A stretch of 64,000 nucleotides of DNA from Saprospiraceae bacterium (lineage in GTDB: Bacteria > Bacteroidota > Bacteroidia > Chitinophagales > Saprospiraceae). Where the stretch lies: assembly GCA_019638385.1 (NCBI GenBank), contig JAHBTW010000022.1, positions 1 through 64,000 on the forward strand, given 5' to 3'. A program made the position numbers and the translations under genes. The notes under the pieces were generated by a model. It was not told the origin of the DNA. It did no database searches and saw nothing but the letters and a program-made list of their open reading frames with translations. Numbering within the stretch: the stretch's first letter is position 1; each line of letters starts with the position of its first letter. Shown here piece by piece: positions 35,358 through 43,579 of the stretch.

Positions 35358-36632
35358 ATGAGACCATTAGCAGAGCGAATGCGTCCGCTTACGTTAGACG
35401 ACTATCTGGGGCAGCAACACTTAGTGGGGCCGGATGCCATTTTGCGAAAAGCCGTCGAATCGGGGCGAACGCCTTCCTTCATCCTATGGGGGCCGCCCGG
35501 CGTAGGCAAAACCACCCTCGCGCGCATCGTGGCGCATCAGTTGCAGCGGCCCTTTTTCACCCTGAGCGCCGTGAATGCCGGCGTCAAAGACGTGCGCGAC
35601 GCCATCGAAAAATCAAAAGGGCAGCGCTTTTTTGACCAGCCGCCGCCGCTGTTGTTTATTGACGAAATTCACCGCTTCAGCAAGGCCCAGCAAGACTCCC
35701 TGCTCGGCGCGGTGGAAGAAGGAGTAGTGACCTTAATTGGCGCTACCACTGAAAATCCTTCGTTTGAAGTCATTCCGGCATTGTTGTCGCGCTGCCAGGT
35801 ATATGTACTCCAGCCCTTGGGCAGGGAAGACCTCATTCATTTGGTCAACCACGCCATTGCCACGGATGAGGTACTGAAAAACAAGCACTTATCGGTGAAA
35901 GAGTACGATGCCCTGTTGCGCTTTTCCGGCGGCGATGCCCGCAAGTTGTACAACATTCTGGAACTGACCGCCAACTTCCAGACCGGCGATGCGCCGATGG
36001 AAATCACCGATGAGTTGGTGGCCCGCTTAGTGCAGGAAAACCTGACGATGTACGACAAAGGCGGCGAGTATCACTACGACATTGCTTCTGCTTTTATCAA
36101 ATCCATTCGCGGAAGCGACCCCAACGCAGCCGTGTATTGGCTGGCCCGCATGATTGACGGTGGAGAAGACGTGAAGTTCATCGCCCGGCGCATGATCATT
36201 GCGGCTGCCGAAGATGTGGGCTTGGCCAATCCCAACGCGCTGCTCATGGCCACTACTGCGTTTCAGGCGGTGCAAGCGGTCGGATTGCCCGAAGCGCGCA
36301 TCATTCTCTCCGAAGCGGTCATTTATCTGGCCACCTCACCGAAGAGCAACTCTGCCTATTTGGCCATCAATACGGCACTGGAAACGGTGCGCCAAACCGG
36401 CAACCTGCCGGTGCCACTGCACCTGCGCAACGCCCCTACTTATCTGATGAAACAACTGAACTACGGCCAAAACTATCTGTATGCGCACGACTTCCCCGGC
36501 AACTTTGTAGCGCAGGAGTTTCTCCCCGATGAGGTCGCCGGCAAGCCCTTGTTTGCACCGCAGGCCAATACGGCAGAGGAGAAAATACGGCAGTTTTTGG
36601 CAGGACGATGGAAGGAGAAATACGGTTATTAG
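35358..36632 (+). CDS. rarA: Replication-associated recombination protein RarA
   Basis: A 424-residue RarA/MgsA-family AAA+ ATPase, related to the clamp loader and to eukaryotic WRNIP1, acting at stalled replication forks. The start at 35358 (MRPLAERMRPLTLDDYLGQQ) was chosen because it gives the normal family N-terminus; the longer frame from a TTG would add nine unrelated residues. Visible: Walker A GPPGVGKTT, Walker B LLFIDEIHRF, sensor I GATTENPS, sensor II SGGDARKLYN, and the C-terminal tetramerisation domain with PNAAVYWLARM and PVPLHLRNAPT. Length is normal. Confidence 0.96.
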   Translation: MRPLAERMRPLTLDDYLGQQHLVGPDAILRKAVESGRTPSFILWGPPGVGKTTLARIVAHQLQRPFFTLSAVNAGVKDVRDAIEKSKGQRFFDQPPPLLFIDEIHRFSKAQQDSLLGAVEEGVVTLIGATTENPSFEVIPALLSRCQVYVLQPLGREDLIHLVNHAIATDEVLKNKHLSVKEYDALLRFSGGDARKLYNILELTANFQTGDAPMEITDELVARLVQENLTMYDKGGEYHYDIASAFIKSIRGSDPNAAVYWLARMIDGGEDVKFIARRMIIAAAEDVGLANPNALLMATTAFQAVQAVGLPEARIILSEAVIYLATSPKSNSAYLAINTALETVRQTGNLPVPLHLRNAPTYLMKQLNYGQNYLYAHDFPGNFVAQEFLPDEVAGKPLFAPQANTAEEKIRQFLAGRWKEKYGY

Positions 36633-36645
36633 TCAGCAGATTATT

Positions 36646-36653
36646 TACTTTTG
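36646..36653 (+). promoter_or_regulatory. Promoter -7 box close to start (TACTTTTG)
   Basis: TACTTTTG lies only seven bases before the ATG at 36661. A transcript started 7 bases downstream of this box would have almost no leader, so the Wzz-like gene may be made from a leaderless mRNA. No -33 TTTG is seen. Confidence 0.5.
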
Positions 36654-36660
36654 CGCGGTT

Positions 36661-37770
36661 ATGGAAAACAAGGACAATTTATTGGGCGTATTGAGTACTC
36701 TCTATCAATGGAGGACGCAGTTGTTTTTGCTTTGTGCAGCAGCGGGCATCGGCGCGGCGGTCATCTCATTATTGCTACCCAATTATTATCAGGCAGCCAC
36801 TACCTTTCTGGCGGCCAGCCCCGACCAAACCAGGCCGGAGATGTTCTTCAGCCGCACGGTCCCCATCCGCACTGAATACTACGGCAACACCGCCGACATT
36901 GACCGCCTGCTCACCATTGCCGAATCGAATGACCTGATCTTTTTTATCGTGGACTCATTTGACCTCTATACTCATTACGACATTCACCCCGAACAAGAGA
37001 AGGCCTCCTATCTCATGCGCCAGACGTTTATGAGCCTTTACAGCGTGAAAAAGAACAAACGCGACGCCATAGAACTGACCGTGGAGGATACCAATCCCGA
37101 ACTGGCCGCACGCATTGCCAATGCCGCCCGCGAAAAAATTGAACAAATTGCCCGCAACCTCCTGCGCGAAAGCCAGGTGAAAACCATACAAACATTTCAA
37201 GACAACATCGTCTCGAAAGAACGCCTCCTCATGGCCGTCGGAGATACCCTCGCTCAGTTGCGCACACAATTCGGCGTATATAATGTGGTGGCCCAAACAC
37301 AATCGCTCACCGAACAGTTGTCGGAAGCAATCGCACTTTTTACCCGCGACAGCGTTCGACTCCAGATTCTCCGCCCCAATGCGCAGGTGCCCCGCGATAC
37401 GGTCATCATGCTCGATGCCAAAGTGGCCGGTATGCGGCAGGAAGTCAAAGTATTGGAGGCGAAGATTAACCGGCTCAACAGCGGCGTGTCCGGTATTTAC
37501 AATTTGGAAAAACAATACGCAGAGGCCAACTTAGTGCTGAGCGAAGACCGCGAACGCCTCAAACAATGGCAGGCCGCCTACCAGTCGGAAGCGCCGGCGG
37601 TGCTGTTGGTGGAAGCCGCCCAAACGCCGGAGGTGAAGTCGCGGCCGCGGCGCAGTGTACTTGTGCTGGCCGTTACCTTTGCAGCATTTTTGTTTGGCGT
37701 CATCGGCGTGCTTTTGTTCGACGCCTATCGCAACATCAACTGGCGCGAGGTGACGAGAAAAGACCATTAA
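36661..37770 (+). CDS. Wzz/Gnvr-like chain-length regulator
   Basis: A 369-residue polysaccharide co-polymerase-like inner-membrane protein. The start at 36661 (MENKDNLLGVLSTLYQWRTQ) was chosen because of the promoter box just before it; the longer frame reads through the end of rarA. Two membrane segments bracket a large periplasmic part: segment one at about 21-41, segment two at about 340-362. The periplasmic region contains long coiled coils (LAQLRTQFGVYNV, KVLEAKINRL). Typical Wzz proteins set the chain length of LPS or exopolysaccharides. No kinase domain is attached and no polymer genes are nearby, so the partner is unknown. Confidence 0.85.
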   Translation: MENKDNLLGVLSTLYQWRTQLFLLCAAAGIGAAVISLLLPNYYQAATTFLAASPDQTRPEMFFSRTVPIRTEYYGNTADIDRLLTIAESNDLIFFIVDSFDLYTHYDIHPEQEKASYLMRQTFMSLYSVKKNKRDAIELTVEDTNPELAARIANAAREKIEQIARNLLRESQVKTIQTFQDNIVSKERLLMAVGDTLAQLRTQFGVYNVVAQTQSLTEQLSEAIALFTRDSVRLQILRPNAQVPRDTVIMLDAKVAGMRQEVKVLEAKINRLNSGVSGIYNLEKQYAEANLVLSEDRERLKQWQAAYQSEAPAVLLVEAAQTPEVKSRPRRSVLVLAVTFAAFLFGVIGVLLFDAYRNINWREVTRKDH

Positions 37771-37782
37771 ACAACCTACAAA

Positions 37783-38181
37783 ATGAGCGCTCCGGTAAAA
37801 CCGTCTAAGCTAAAAGCCATTCTGGGGATGAAATGCCCTCGCTGTCATAAAGGCGATTTATTCGCCACGCCTGCCTTTTCTTTCCGGCAGCCGTTTTTCA
37901 TGCCCGACAAATGCCCGCACTGCGAACAGCCTTACATGCCCGAACCCGGGTTTTATTACGGCGCCATGTTCGTTTCCTATATTTTCATGGGCTGGTTTTG
38001 CCTGCTCTTTCTCATGTTTTTTCATTGGGTTTTGGACTGGAGCCTGGCGGCCTCTTTCGGCTTGCTCGTCGCGGTGTGCCTTTTCCTGTATGTACTCATT
38101 TTCAGGCTGGCGCGTTCTATTTGGATCAATTTGATGGTGAAATACGACCCGACCCAATCGGGAAAGCAGCAACAACAATGA
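37783..38181 (+). CDS. DUF983 zinc-ribbon membrane protein
   Basis: A 132-residue protein with an N-terminal double zinc ribbon (CPRC, CPHC) and then two to three membrane segments starting near residue 55; the signature FYYGAMFVSYIF follows the second CxxC. DUF983 is widespread and of unknown function. Its stop codon overlaps the start of the Crp/Fnr gene by four bases (ATGA), so the two are translationally coupled, which suggests a shared role. Confidence 0.85.
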   Translation: MSAPVKPSKLKAILGMKCPRCHKGDLFATPAFSFRQPFFMPDKCPHCEQPYMPEPGFYYGAMFVSYIFMGWFCLLFLMFFHWVLDWSLAASFGLLVAVCLFLYVLIFRLARSIWINLMVKYDPTQSGKQQQQ

Positions 38182-38822
38182 CCGAAGAACAAGAAATAAG
38201 AGACTATCTGCGCAAGCAATACCCCAACATTGCAGAGCTGGGTTTACAGGACGAAATTGCGCACATCGGCAAGTTGATGGAATTCAAAGCCGGCGATGTC
38301 ATTATGGACTACGGCGCGTATGTCAAGCTCATTCCATTAGTGGTAGCGGGCAGCATCAAAGTGTCGAGAGAGGGCGACGATGGCAACGAACTGTTTTTGT
38401 ACTACCTGCGCCCGGGCGAGTCCTGCACCATGTCATTTACCTGTTGTATGATGAACAAGCGCAGCGAAATTCGCACCCAGGCCGAAGAAGATGCGCTCGT
38501 CATTGCCATTCCCATCCGATACATGGACGACTGGATGTCACGGTATCAAAGCTGGAAAAACTTCGTGATGCTGTCGTACGACAATCGCATGAAAGAACTC
38601 ATCCACACCATTGACGAAATAGCCTTCAAAAAAATGGACGAACGCCTGATGACCTACCTGCGCAAAAAAGCGGAAATCACCGGGTCGAATACCATTCAGG
38701 CCACCCATCAGGAAATTGCCTACGATCTCAACGCTTCCCGCGAAGCCGTATCGCGCCTGCTCAAACAGTTGGAAAATGAAGGCGAGGTGCGGTTGGGCCG
38801 CAATAGAGTTGATCTGATTTAA
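38178..38822 (+). CDS. Crp/Fnr family transcriptional regulator
   Basis: A 214-residue regulator. The start at 38178 (MTEEQEIRDYLRKQYPN) was chosen because it gives a normal Crp/Fnr length; the longer frame reads out of frame through DUF983. Visible: an N-terminal cyclic-nucleotide-binding beta-roll (about 20-120), a dimerisation helix, and a C-terminal winged helix with IQATHQEIAYDLNASREAVSRLLKQLE (written in parts: THQEIAYDL, SREAVSRLLKQ). Two adjacent Cys in SFTCCMM are not arranged as a Fnr iron-sulfur site. The effector is unknown. It overlaps the convergent OmpA gene end by four bases. Confidence 0.9.
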   Translation: MTEEQEIRDYLRKQYPNIAELGLQDEIAHIGKLMEFKAGDVIMDYGAYVKLIPLVVAGSIKVSREGDDGNELFLYYLRPGESCTMSFTCCMMNKRSEIRTQAEEDALVIAIPIRYMDDWMSRYQSWKNFVMLSYDNRMKELIHTIDEIAFKKMDERLMTYLRKKAEITGSNTIQATHQEIAYDLNASREAVSRLLKQLENEGEVRLGRNRVDLI

Positions 38823-40762
38823 AAAAGCACAAACTCCGTACGCCGGTTTTTTCGGCGGCCTTCCGGCGTATCGTTGGTATCCATCGGCGAGCTTTCCCCA
38901 AACCCTTTGTAACGCAGGCGCTCCGGCGCAATGCCCCCCGACAGCAGATAATCATGCACGGCTTTGGCGCGCTGTTCCGATAGCAATTGGTTGGTCTCAT
39001 CGGCGCCGACGCTGTCCGTGTGCCCGTTTATCTGTATTCGCAGCGCCGGATGCTCGTTCAGAAAAGCGAGCAACCGCTCCAATTCTGCTTTTGATGCCGG
39101 CAGGAGCTGTGCCGATCCGGTGTTGAAGAAGATGTTGTGCAACACCACCGGCGCCGCGCCGGCAGGCGTTTCGCCGGGCGCCGACACAGGGGAAAGGGCA
39201 ATGTCTAATACAAACGGTTGATCGGGCGTGCCCGAAGTGTCTAATTGAAAATGCTCCGAATGGAACAGATACCCCTCATGGCTGACGTGCAGGGCATAAT
39301 TGCGGCCGGCAGGCAGACAATAGAGGAAGCTCCCGTCCTCGCCGATGCGGTCGCTTTGGAGCAGGCGGTCGTCGGGCAGGCTGAATAAATCGGCTTTTGC
39401 CTGCAAAGGCCGGCGCGAATGTGCGTCGCGCACCACTGCTTTTACATAAGTGACCGGTTCGGGCCGCAAGTGCGGGGGCATGGCAAAGAAAAACAAATCG
39501 GTATTGATGCCGGCCGGGTTGTCACCGGGCTTGGCGCGAGCGTCGCGGGCATCGGAGGTGAAATAGGCGGTCGTTCCGTCCAAACTGACGATGAGTGCGC
39601 CTTCGTTGGCGGGGGTATTGATGGGGTAGCCCAGGTTTTCGGGCGCGCCGGGCCGTCCGTCCGGTTGTATGCGGCTGAGGAAGAGATCGAACCCGCCCAT
39701 GCCGGGATGCCCATCGGACATGAAGTACAGCGTTTGCCCGTCGGCGTGAAAGAAGGGGCAATCTTCGTTGCCGGCAGTATTGATCACCGAGCCGAGATTG
39801 ACCGGCGTGCTCCAGCGATCGTCGGGCTGCAGGCGGGTGAGCCACAGGTCGCGGCCGCCGTGGCCGCCGGGCCGGTCGCTCGAAAATACGATGACCTTGC
39901 CATCGGCAGAGAGGTTGGGCTGGCGTTCGAGCCATTTGGTGTTCACCGGCTCGCCGAGGTTTTGGGGTCGGCTCCAGCGTCCGTTTTTGAGGTATGAAAT
40001 GTAGAGATCGCAACTGCCCAACCCATCGGGCGTATTGCAGGCATTGAATACCAAGGTGCGCCCATCGGCGGAGATGCTCTGCGCTCCTTCATTAAAAGGT
40101 GTGTTAATGCCCTCCACCGGCTGCGCTTTCGCCCACTCTCCATCGGGCAGGCGCAGGCTGTAATAAAAGTCTTCCTGGCGGTCAACGATGCGGGTAAACA
40201 CGAGCATACCGCCGTCGGCCGTAAGCGAGGGCAGGCTTTCGGGCATCGGCGTGTTGATGCTGTCGCTCAATGGTTCGGGATCAAACGGCACTGGGTTTTG
40301 GATTGCCACAGCGGCAAACCGGGCATCGGCGGCATAACGTCCGGCGCGTTGACGCAAAGATTCGCTGCGATTGTCTGATTGTAAAAAACGCTCGAAAGCC
40401 GGCGCGGCTTCCCCAAATTTTTCCTGCCTCAACAGACAAATTCCCAACTGATACCAGGCCCGTGCATCGTAGTTGGGCGCCAAGCCCAGCGCTTTTTTAA
40501 AATCGGCCTCGGCGGCAGGTAAATCGCCGAGATCAAAACGCATGGCGGCCCGCAACAGCAGCGCATCCACGAAGCCCGGCGACTCTTTGAGCGCCCCTTC
40601 GACTTGCTTGAACGCATCGGCTCTGTTGTCGGCTTTGCTCGATTCTAATGCCTTTTCAAACGCTTTCAGCGCTTTGGGGTTGGCCGTTTTACGGGTAACC
40701 GCTTCCTGCGCAAACAGCGAAGCGGGCAGCAGCACAATACACAACCATAGTATTTTCCACAT
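38819..40762 (-). CDS. OmpA family protein with TPR and PD40 repeats
   Basis: A 647-residue outer-membrane-associated protein. Signal peptide (MWKILWLCIVLLPASLFAQ), TPR-like helices (about 25-130), a PD40-type beta-propeller (about 170-430; repeats such as ESLPSLTADGGMLVF, GAQSISADGRTLVF, QPNLSADGKVIVFSSDRPGG, NEDCPFFHADGQTLYF), a CNA-B-like module (about 440-510), and a C-terminal OmpA peptidoglycan-binding domain (INGHTDSVG, LSEQRAKAV, YKGFGESSP, NRRTEFVLF). This architecture is close to T9SS-associated PorE-like and gliding proteins in Bacteroidota. A link to T9SS is inference. The stop overlaps that of the Crp gene on the other strand by four bases. Confidence 0.9.
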   Translation of the reverse strand: MWKILWLCIVLLPASLFAQEAVTRKTANPKALKAFEKALESSKADNRADAFKQVEGALKESPGFVDALLLRAAMRFDLGDLPAAEADFKKALGLAPNYDARAWYQLGICLLRQEKFGEAAPAFERFLQSDNRSESLRQRAGRYAADARFAAVAIQNPVPFDPEPLSDSINTPMPESLPSLTADGGMLVFTRIVDRQEDFYYSLRLPDGEWAKAQPVEGINTPFNEGAQSISADGRTLVFNACNTPDGLGSCDLYISYLKNGRWSRPQNLGEPVNTKWLERQPNLSADGKVIVFSSDRPGGHGGRDLWLTRLQPDDRWSTPVNLGSVINTAGNEDCPFFHADGQTLYFMSDGHPGMGGFDLFLSRIQPDGRPGAPENLGYPINTPANEGALIVSLDGTTAYFTSDARDARAKPGDNPAGINTDLFFFAMPPHLRPEPVTYVKAVVRDAHSRRPLQAKADLFSLPDDRLLQSDRIGEDGSFLYCLPAGRNYALHVSHEGYLFHSEHFQLDTSGTPDQPFVLDIALSPVSAPGETPAGAAPVVLHNIFFNTGSAQLLPASKAELERLLAFLNEHPALRIQINGHTDSVGADETNQLLSEQRAKAVHDYLLSGGIAPERLRYKGFGESSPMDTNDTPEGRRKNRRTEFVLF

Positions 40763-40822
40763 GCGGGTTCGGAACTGGTACGGACGGAAAACGGAAAAAG
40801 GGGAAGGATTATTAACCTCCGG

Positions 40823-41188
40823 TCAACAACTCTTGTCCGACAGCTCGACAAAAGTATTGTCCAAATCTTCCTCCGGCGTGTGTACGCAGGGGAAATCTTT
40901 TTCCACGAGCAATTGCACGGCCGCGCCGGTATCGGAGGTCCAGAGCGCCTCCATGCCTACCTGGTCGGAGTCTATCCAATCAGCGGCCTGGCCTTCCGGC
41001 AGATATACCGATACAAGGCCGTCCATGAAAGCGGCACGTAGGGTCTTTGCGCCGGGCCAGATTTCGAGGCGGAAGCGAAAATTGCCCACGCCCACGCTTT
41101 CCTCTATGCGGCCGGTGGCTTTGAGCATTTCAAGATCAGATTTGCGCACCCGGATGCGGATGCTATTGGTTGTACAGCGGAGTTTCAT
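40823..41188 (-). CDS. Small conserved protein next to fdhD (DUF7009-like)
   Basis: A 121-residue cytosolic protein: MKLRCTTNSIRIRVRKSDLEML, then ending in VHTPEEDLDNTFVELSDKSC (parts only). It looks like a small beta-rich protein found beside fdhD in Bacteroidota, which has been called DUF7009; that name is from memory and could not be checked. It overlaps the fdhD stop by four bases (ATGA), so they are translationally coupled, and a role in formate dehydrogenase or molybdenum cofactor handling is likely. The residues do not show an enzyme site. Confidence 0.7.
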   Translation of the reverse strand: MKLRCTTNSIRIRVRKSDLEMLKATGRIEESVGVGNFRFRLEIWPGAKTLRAAFMDGLVSVYLPEGQAADWIDSDQVGMEALWTSDTGAAVQLLVEKDFPCVHTPEEDLDNTFVELSDKSC

Positions 41189-42048
41189 GATGGTAGATTT
41201 ATTCTTTGTTTACCTGAATATACATTGAAGCGGCGGTCACGCAGGAAACCGATGAGCGTCATGCCGTAAGCCTCGGCCAGTTCTACGGCGAGGCTGGAGG
41301 GCGCTCCCACTGCGGTCAGTACGGGGATGCCGGCCATGAGCGCTTTTTGTACCAACTCAAACCCGGCGCGCCCGCTCACCAAGAGGAGGCAATTGCTCAG
41401 CGGAAGGTCGTCTTGCTGCATTGCCGCACCCACAAGTTTATCCACCGCGTTGTGTCGGCCTACGTCTTCGCGCAGCAAGAGCAGACGCCCGTCCGCATCG
41501 AAAAGCCCGGCAGCATGCAATCCACCGGTACAGGAAAATACATCCTGCCCTTCGGATAAAGCGGCCGGCAAGCCATGTAGCACCCGACTGTCGAGTACCG
41601 GCGCCTGCGGTAAGAGTTGGTAGCAAATGTCGGTTTGCACCATATCAATGGATGCCTTGCCGCACACGCCGCAACTGGAGGCTGTGTAAAAATGCCGGCT
41701 CAATTGCGCTGTATCTACTGCTACTCCGGGGCGCAACTCTACCGATACGATATTGGTTTGCGATTCGGGGTCCAATTGCTCTGCCGCATAACGCATCAGC
41801 GTCACGTCTTCCGCCCGGCCGATGATGCCTTCTGTAAAAAGAAACCCCAGCGCAAGGTCAAAATCGTGGCCGGGGGTGCGCATGGTCACGGCGATGCTCT
41901 GCCGCCGGCGCTGCGCTGCGGGGCCATGTACCAACTGTATTTCCAGCGGCTCCTCCACCGCGAGCACGTCTTGTTGTGCGGTGGCGTATCCCTGTTCCAC
42001 TTTGAGAATGTCGCAGTTTTTTACCCCTGAAAGAACGGTTGATTTCAT
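41185..42048 (-). CDS. fdhD: Formate dehydrogenase accessory protein FdhD
   Basis: A 287-residue FdhD, a sulfur carrier that passes sulfur from a cysteine desulfurase to the molybdenum cofactor of formate dehydrogenases. The SSCGVCG motif with Cys126 and Cys129 is the site that carries the sulfur. Other marks are HDFDLALGFLFTEGII, EDVGRHNAVDKLVG and the C-terminal GAPSSLAVELA. Length is normal. The start at 42048 gives a complete family N-terminus. No formate dehydrogenase is encoded in the window, so its client lies elsewhere. Confidence 0.95.
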   Translation of the reverse strand: MKSTVLSGVKNCDILKVEQGYATAQQDVLAVEEPLEIQLVHGPAAQRRRQSIAVTMRTPGHDFDLALGFLFTEGIIGRAEDVTLMRYAAEQLDPESQTNIVSVELRPGVAVDTAQLSRHFYTASSCGVCGKASIDMVQTDICYQLLPQAPVLDSRVLHGLPAALSEGQDVFSCTGGLHAAGLFDADGRLLLLREDVGRHNAVDKLVGAAMQQDDLPLSNCLLLVSGRAGFELVQKALMAGIPVLTAVGAPSSLAVELAEAYGMTLIGFLRDRRFNVYSGKQRINLPS

Positions 42049-42243
42049 AATGATTATGGCTGCAACAACTAAAAACAGTGCGATTTCACTTAACGTTGCG
42101 GAACCGAAATTATAAACGCCATCAAGTTACTGAACGTTTTTCCTTTTCTACGGCCCCGCTGTCAATCCGTCAGCAACTTTCATCCCCAAGCGGTCAATTT
42201 GTCTTTACATTCGATGGCTTTAGTGCCAATTTTTCAAAAAATA

Positions 42244-42267
42244 CTGACAAAAAGTCCTGGTTGTCAG
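42244..42267. promoter_or_regulatory. Inverted repeat upstream of first Hsp20
   Basis: CTGACAA and TTGTCAG, seven bases each, separated by ten bases, located 75-98 bases before the start codon. It could be an operator for a dimeric regulator or a hairpin. The element is not CIRCE. Confidence 0.35.
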
Positions 42268-42307
42268 GGTGGTACGCCATTTGCCTTATAGGGTATGAAA
42301 AGCAAAT

Positions 42308-42315
42308 TATTTTTG
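42308..42315 (+). promoter_or_regulatory. Promoter -7 box (TATTTTTG)
   Basis: TATTTTTG lies 26 bases before the first Hsp20 start. A TTTG at 42280-42283 is the closest -33 candidate but the spacing (24) is long. A CTGACAA-N10-TTGTCAG inverted repeat precedes it at 42244-42267. Confidence 0.5.
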
Positions 42316-42341
42316 TTGTAACCACTAAAAAATCGAGAACC

Positions 42342-42803
42342 ATGACATCTGTATTGTTCAATCCGAAAGTGAGAATGCACAAACCCGCTTTCACGCCGCC
42401 TGTGTTTGACAAGTTGGTCAACGAATTCCTCCAATCCGAATGGCCGCAGTTTGGCAGCGGCGGCGTAAACGCCGTGAGCCGTCCGGCAGTAAACATGTTG
42501 GAAAGCGATGCCGACTACCGCATTGAATTGGCTGCACCCGGCCTGGAGAAAGGGGATTTCAAAGTGTCGGTCGAAAAAGACATCCTCTCCATCTCGGCAG
42601 AAAAGCCGGCGCCGGCAGACGAAAACGAAAAGATACTGCGCCGCGAATTCAGCTTTCTGAATTTCCAGCGCGGGTTCCGCCTGCCTACCGTGGTTGATGT
42701 GTCGGGCATTCATGCAGCCTATAACAACGGCGTACTCACGGTGATTTTGCCCAAACGCGAAGAAGCCCGTGTGAAACCGCCGAGGGAGATTGAGATCGCG
42801 TAA
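42342..42803 (+). CDS. Small heat-shock protein (Hsp20)
   Basis: A 153-residue alpha-crystallin domain chaperone. The start at 42342 (MTSVLFNPKVRMHKP) was chosen; the frame extends upstream to a start at 42078 but the extra part has no family match and lies over the promoter. Domain from about residue 45: RPAVNMLESDADYRIEL, AAPGLEKGDFKVSVE, and the C-terminal YNNGVLTVILPKR. It holds unfolded proteins in a soluble state. It shares the 15-residue AAPGLEKGDFKVSVE with the next gene, a tandem duplicate. A TTGTCAG inverted repeat and a TATTTTTG box lie upstream. Confidence 0.92.
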   Translation: MTSVLFNPKVRMHKPAFTPPVFDKLVNEFLQSEWPQFGSGGVNAVSRPAVNMLESDADYRIELAAPGLEKGDFKVSVEKDILSISAEKPAPADENEKILRREFSFLNFQRGFRLPTVVDVSGIHAAYNNGVLTVILPKREEARVKPPREIEIA

Positions 42804-42859
42804 AGAAGAAAAAGTAAAAATGACGTTCTTCTGACACTTTTTTTGCAGCAATAAGTTCG

Positions 42860-42867
42860 TATCTTTG
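42860..42867 (+). promoter_or_regulatory. Promoter -7 box (TATCTTTG)
   Basis: TATCTTTG fits TAnnTTTG and lies 24 bases before the second Hsp20 start. CTGACA lies at 42831-42836. Confidence 0.55.
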
Positions 42868-42891
42868 TTTCACTTTTAAAAACCATTATTT

Positions 42892-43332
42892 ATGTCACTC
42901 ATCAAATATGACCCGTTCGCTCCTGTGCGCTCGCTCACCAATGTGGTTGATGAGTTTTTCAACAGGGGCATTGGCGAACTGATCGGTTACGATCATGCCT
43001 TCAGTGTACCTTCTGTCAATGTGGTAGAAAAACCCGACAGTTTCACGATTGAAGTAGCCGCGCCCGGTCTGGAAAAAGGCGACTTCAAAGTGAGCGTCGA
43101 AAACGGCTGTCTCGTTATCTCTGCCAAAAAAGAGAAAAATGAAGAAGTGAAGGAGGGGAAATACACCCGCCGCGAGTTCAACTATACTTCTTTCAGCCGC
43201 TCTTTCACCTTGCCGGAAACAGTAAATTACGAAAACGTACACGGAAATTACGAAAATGGCGTTTTAAGAGTACAGCTTCCTAAAAGAGAGGTCGCACAAA
43301 TTGAAAATGCACGCGTCATTGAGATAGAATAA
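42892..43332 (+). CDS. Small heat-shock protein (Hsp20), second copy
   Basis: A 146-residue alpha-crystallin domain chaperone, similar in domain to the preceding gene. Seen: MSLIKYDPFAPVRSLTNVVDEFF at the N-terminus (in parts), VPSVNVVEKPDSFTIEVAAPG, the shared EKGDFKVSVE, and a C-terminal YENGVLRVQLPKRE. It has its own -7 box, and a strong terminator follows after 76 bases, so it can be made alone. The two Hsp20 genes are 88 bases apart and are a tandem duplication. Confidence 0.94.
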   Translation: MSLIKYDPFAPVRSLTNVVDEFFNRGIGELIGYDHAFSVPSVNVVEKPDSFTIEVAAPGLEKGDFKVSVENGCLVISAKKEKNEEVKEGKYTRREFNYTSFSRSFTLPETVNYENVHGNYENGVLRVQLPKREVAQIENARVIEIE

Positions 43333-43408
43333 AGGGGCTTAGACCCCGGCGCAATCTGCTACCAGGCAGATGCAAAGGTTAGTTAATAGGGTTTTAGGTG
43401 TTTTTGAT

Positions 43409-43443
43409 GGGGTCGGTACTTCGCGTACTGACCCCCTTTTTTT
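43409..43443 (+). terminator. Intrinsic terminator after Hsp20 pair
   Basis: An 11-bp stem with one G-T pair (ggggtcggtac 43409-43419 with gtactgacccc 43425-43435), loop ttcgc minus one, followed by a run of T to about 43443. Confidence 0.85.
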
Positions 43444-43579
43444 ATGTACTCTTTAAACAAACAATATACTTTTATGCAAACTCCCGGTGAGCGGCTCCAA
43501 CTCCCCCACCCGCTCTACTTCCAACTTTCCTATGTTTGATCGCCGTAACTGATATGCGGGACGGAACATTGCCGGAATG

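Noticed and set aside
42078..42341. 88-codon N-terminal extension of the first Hsp20
   Set aside because: It runs over the promoter box and inverted repeat and has no family match; the start at 42342 gives a normal Hsp20.
12421..42892. CIRCE operator at chaperone genes
   Set aside because: The TTAGCACTC-N9-GAGTGCTAA pattern is absent upstream of htpG and both Hsp20 genes.
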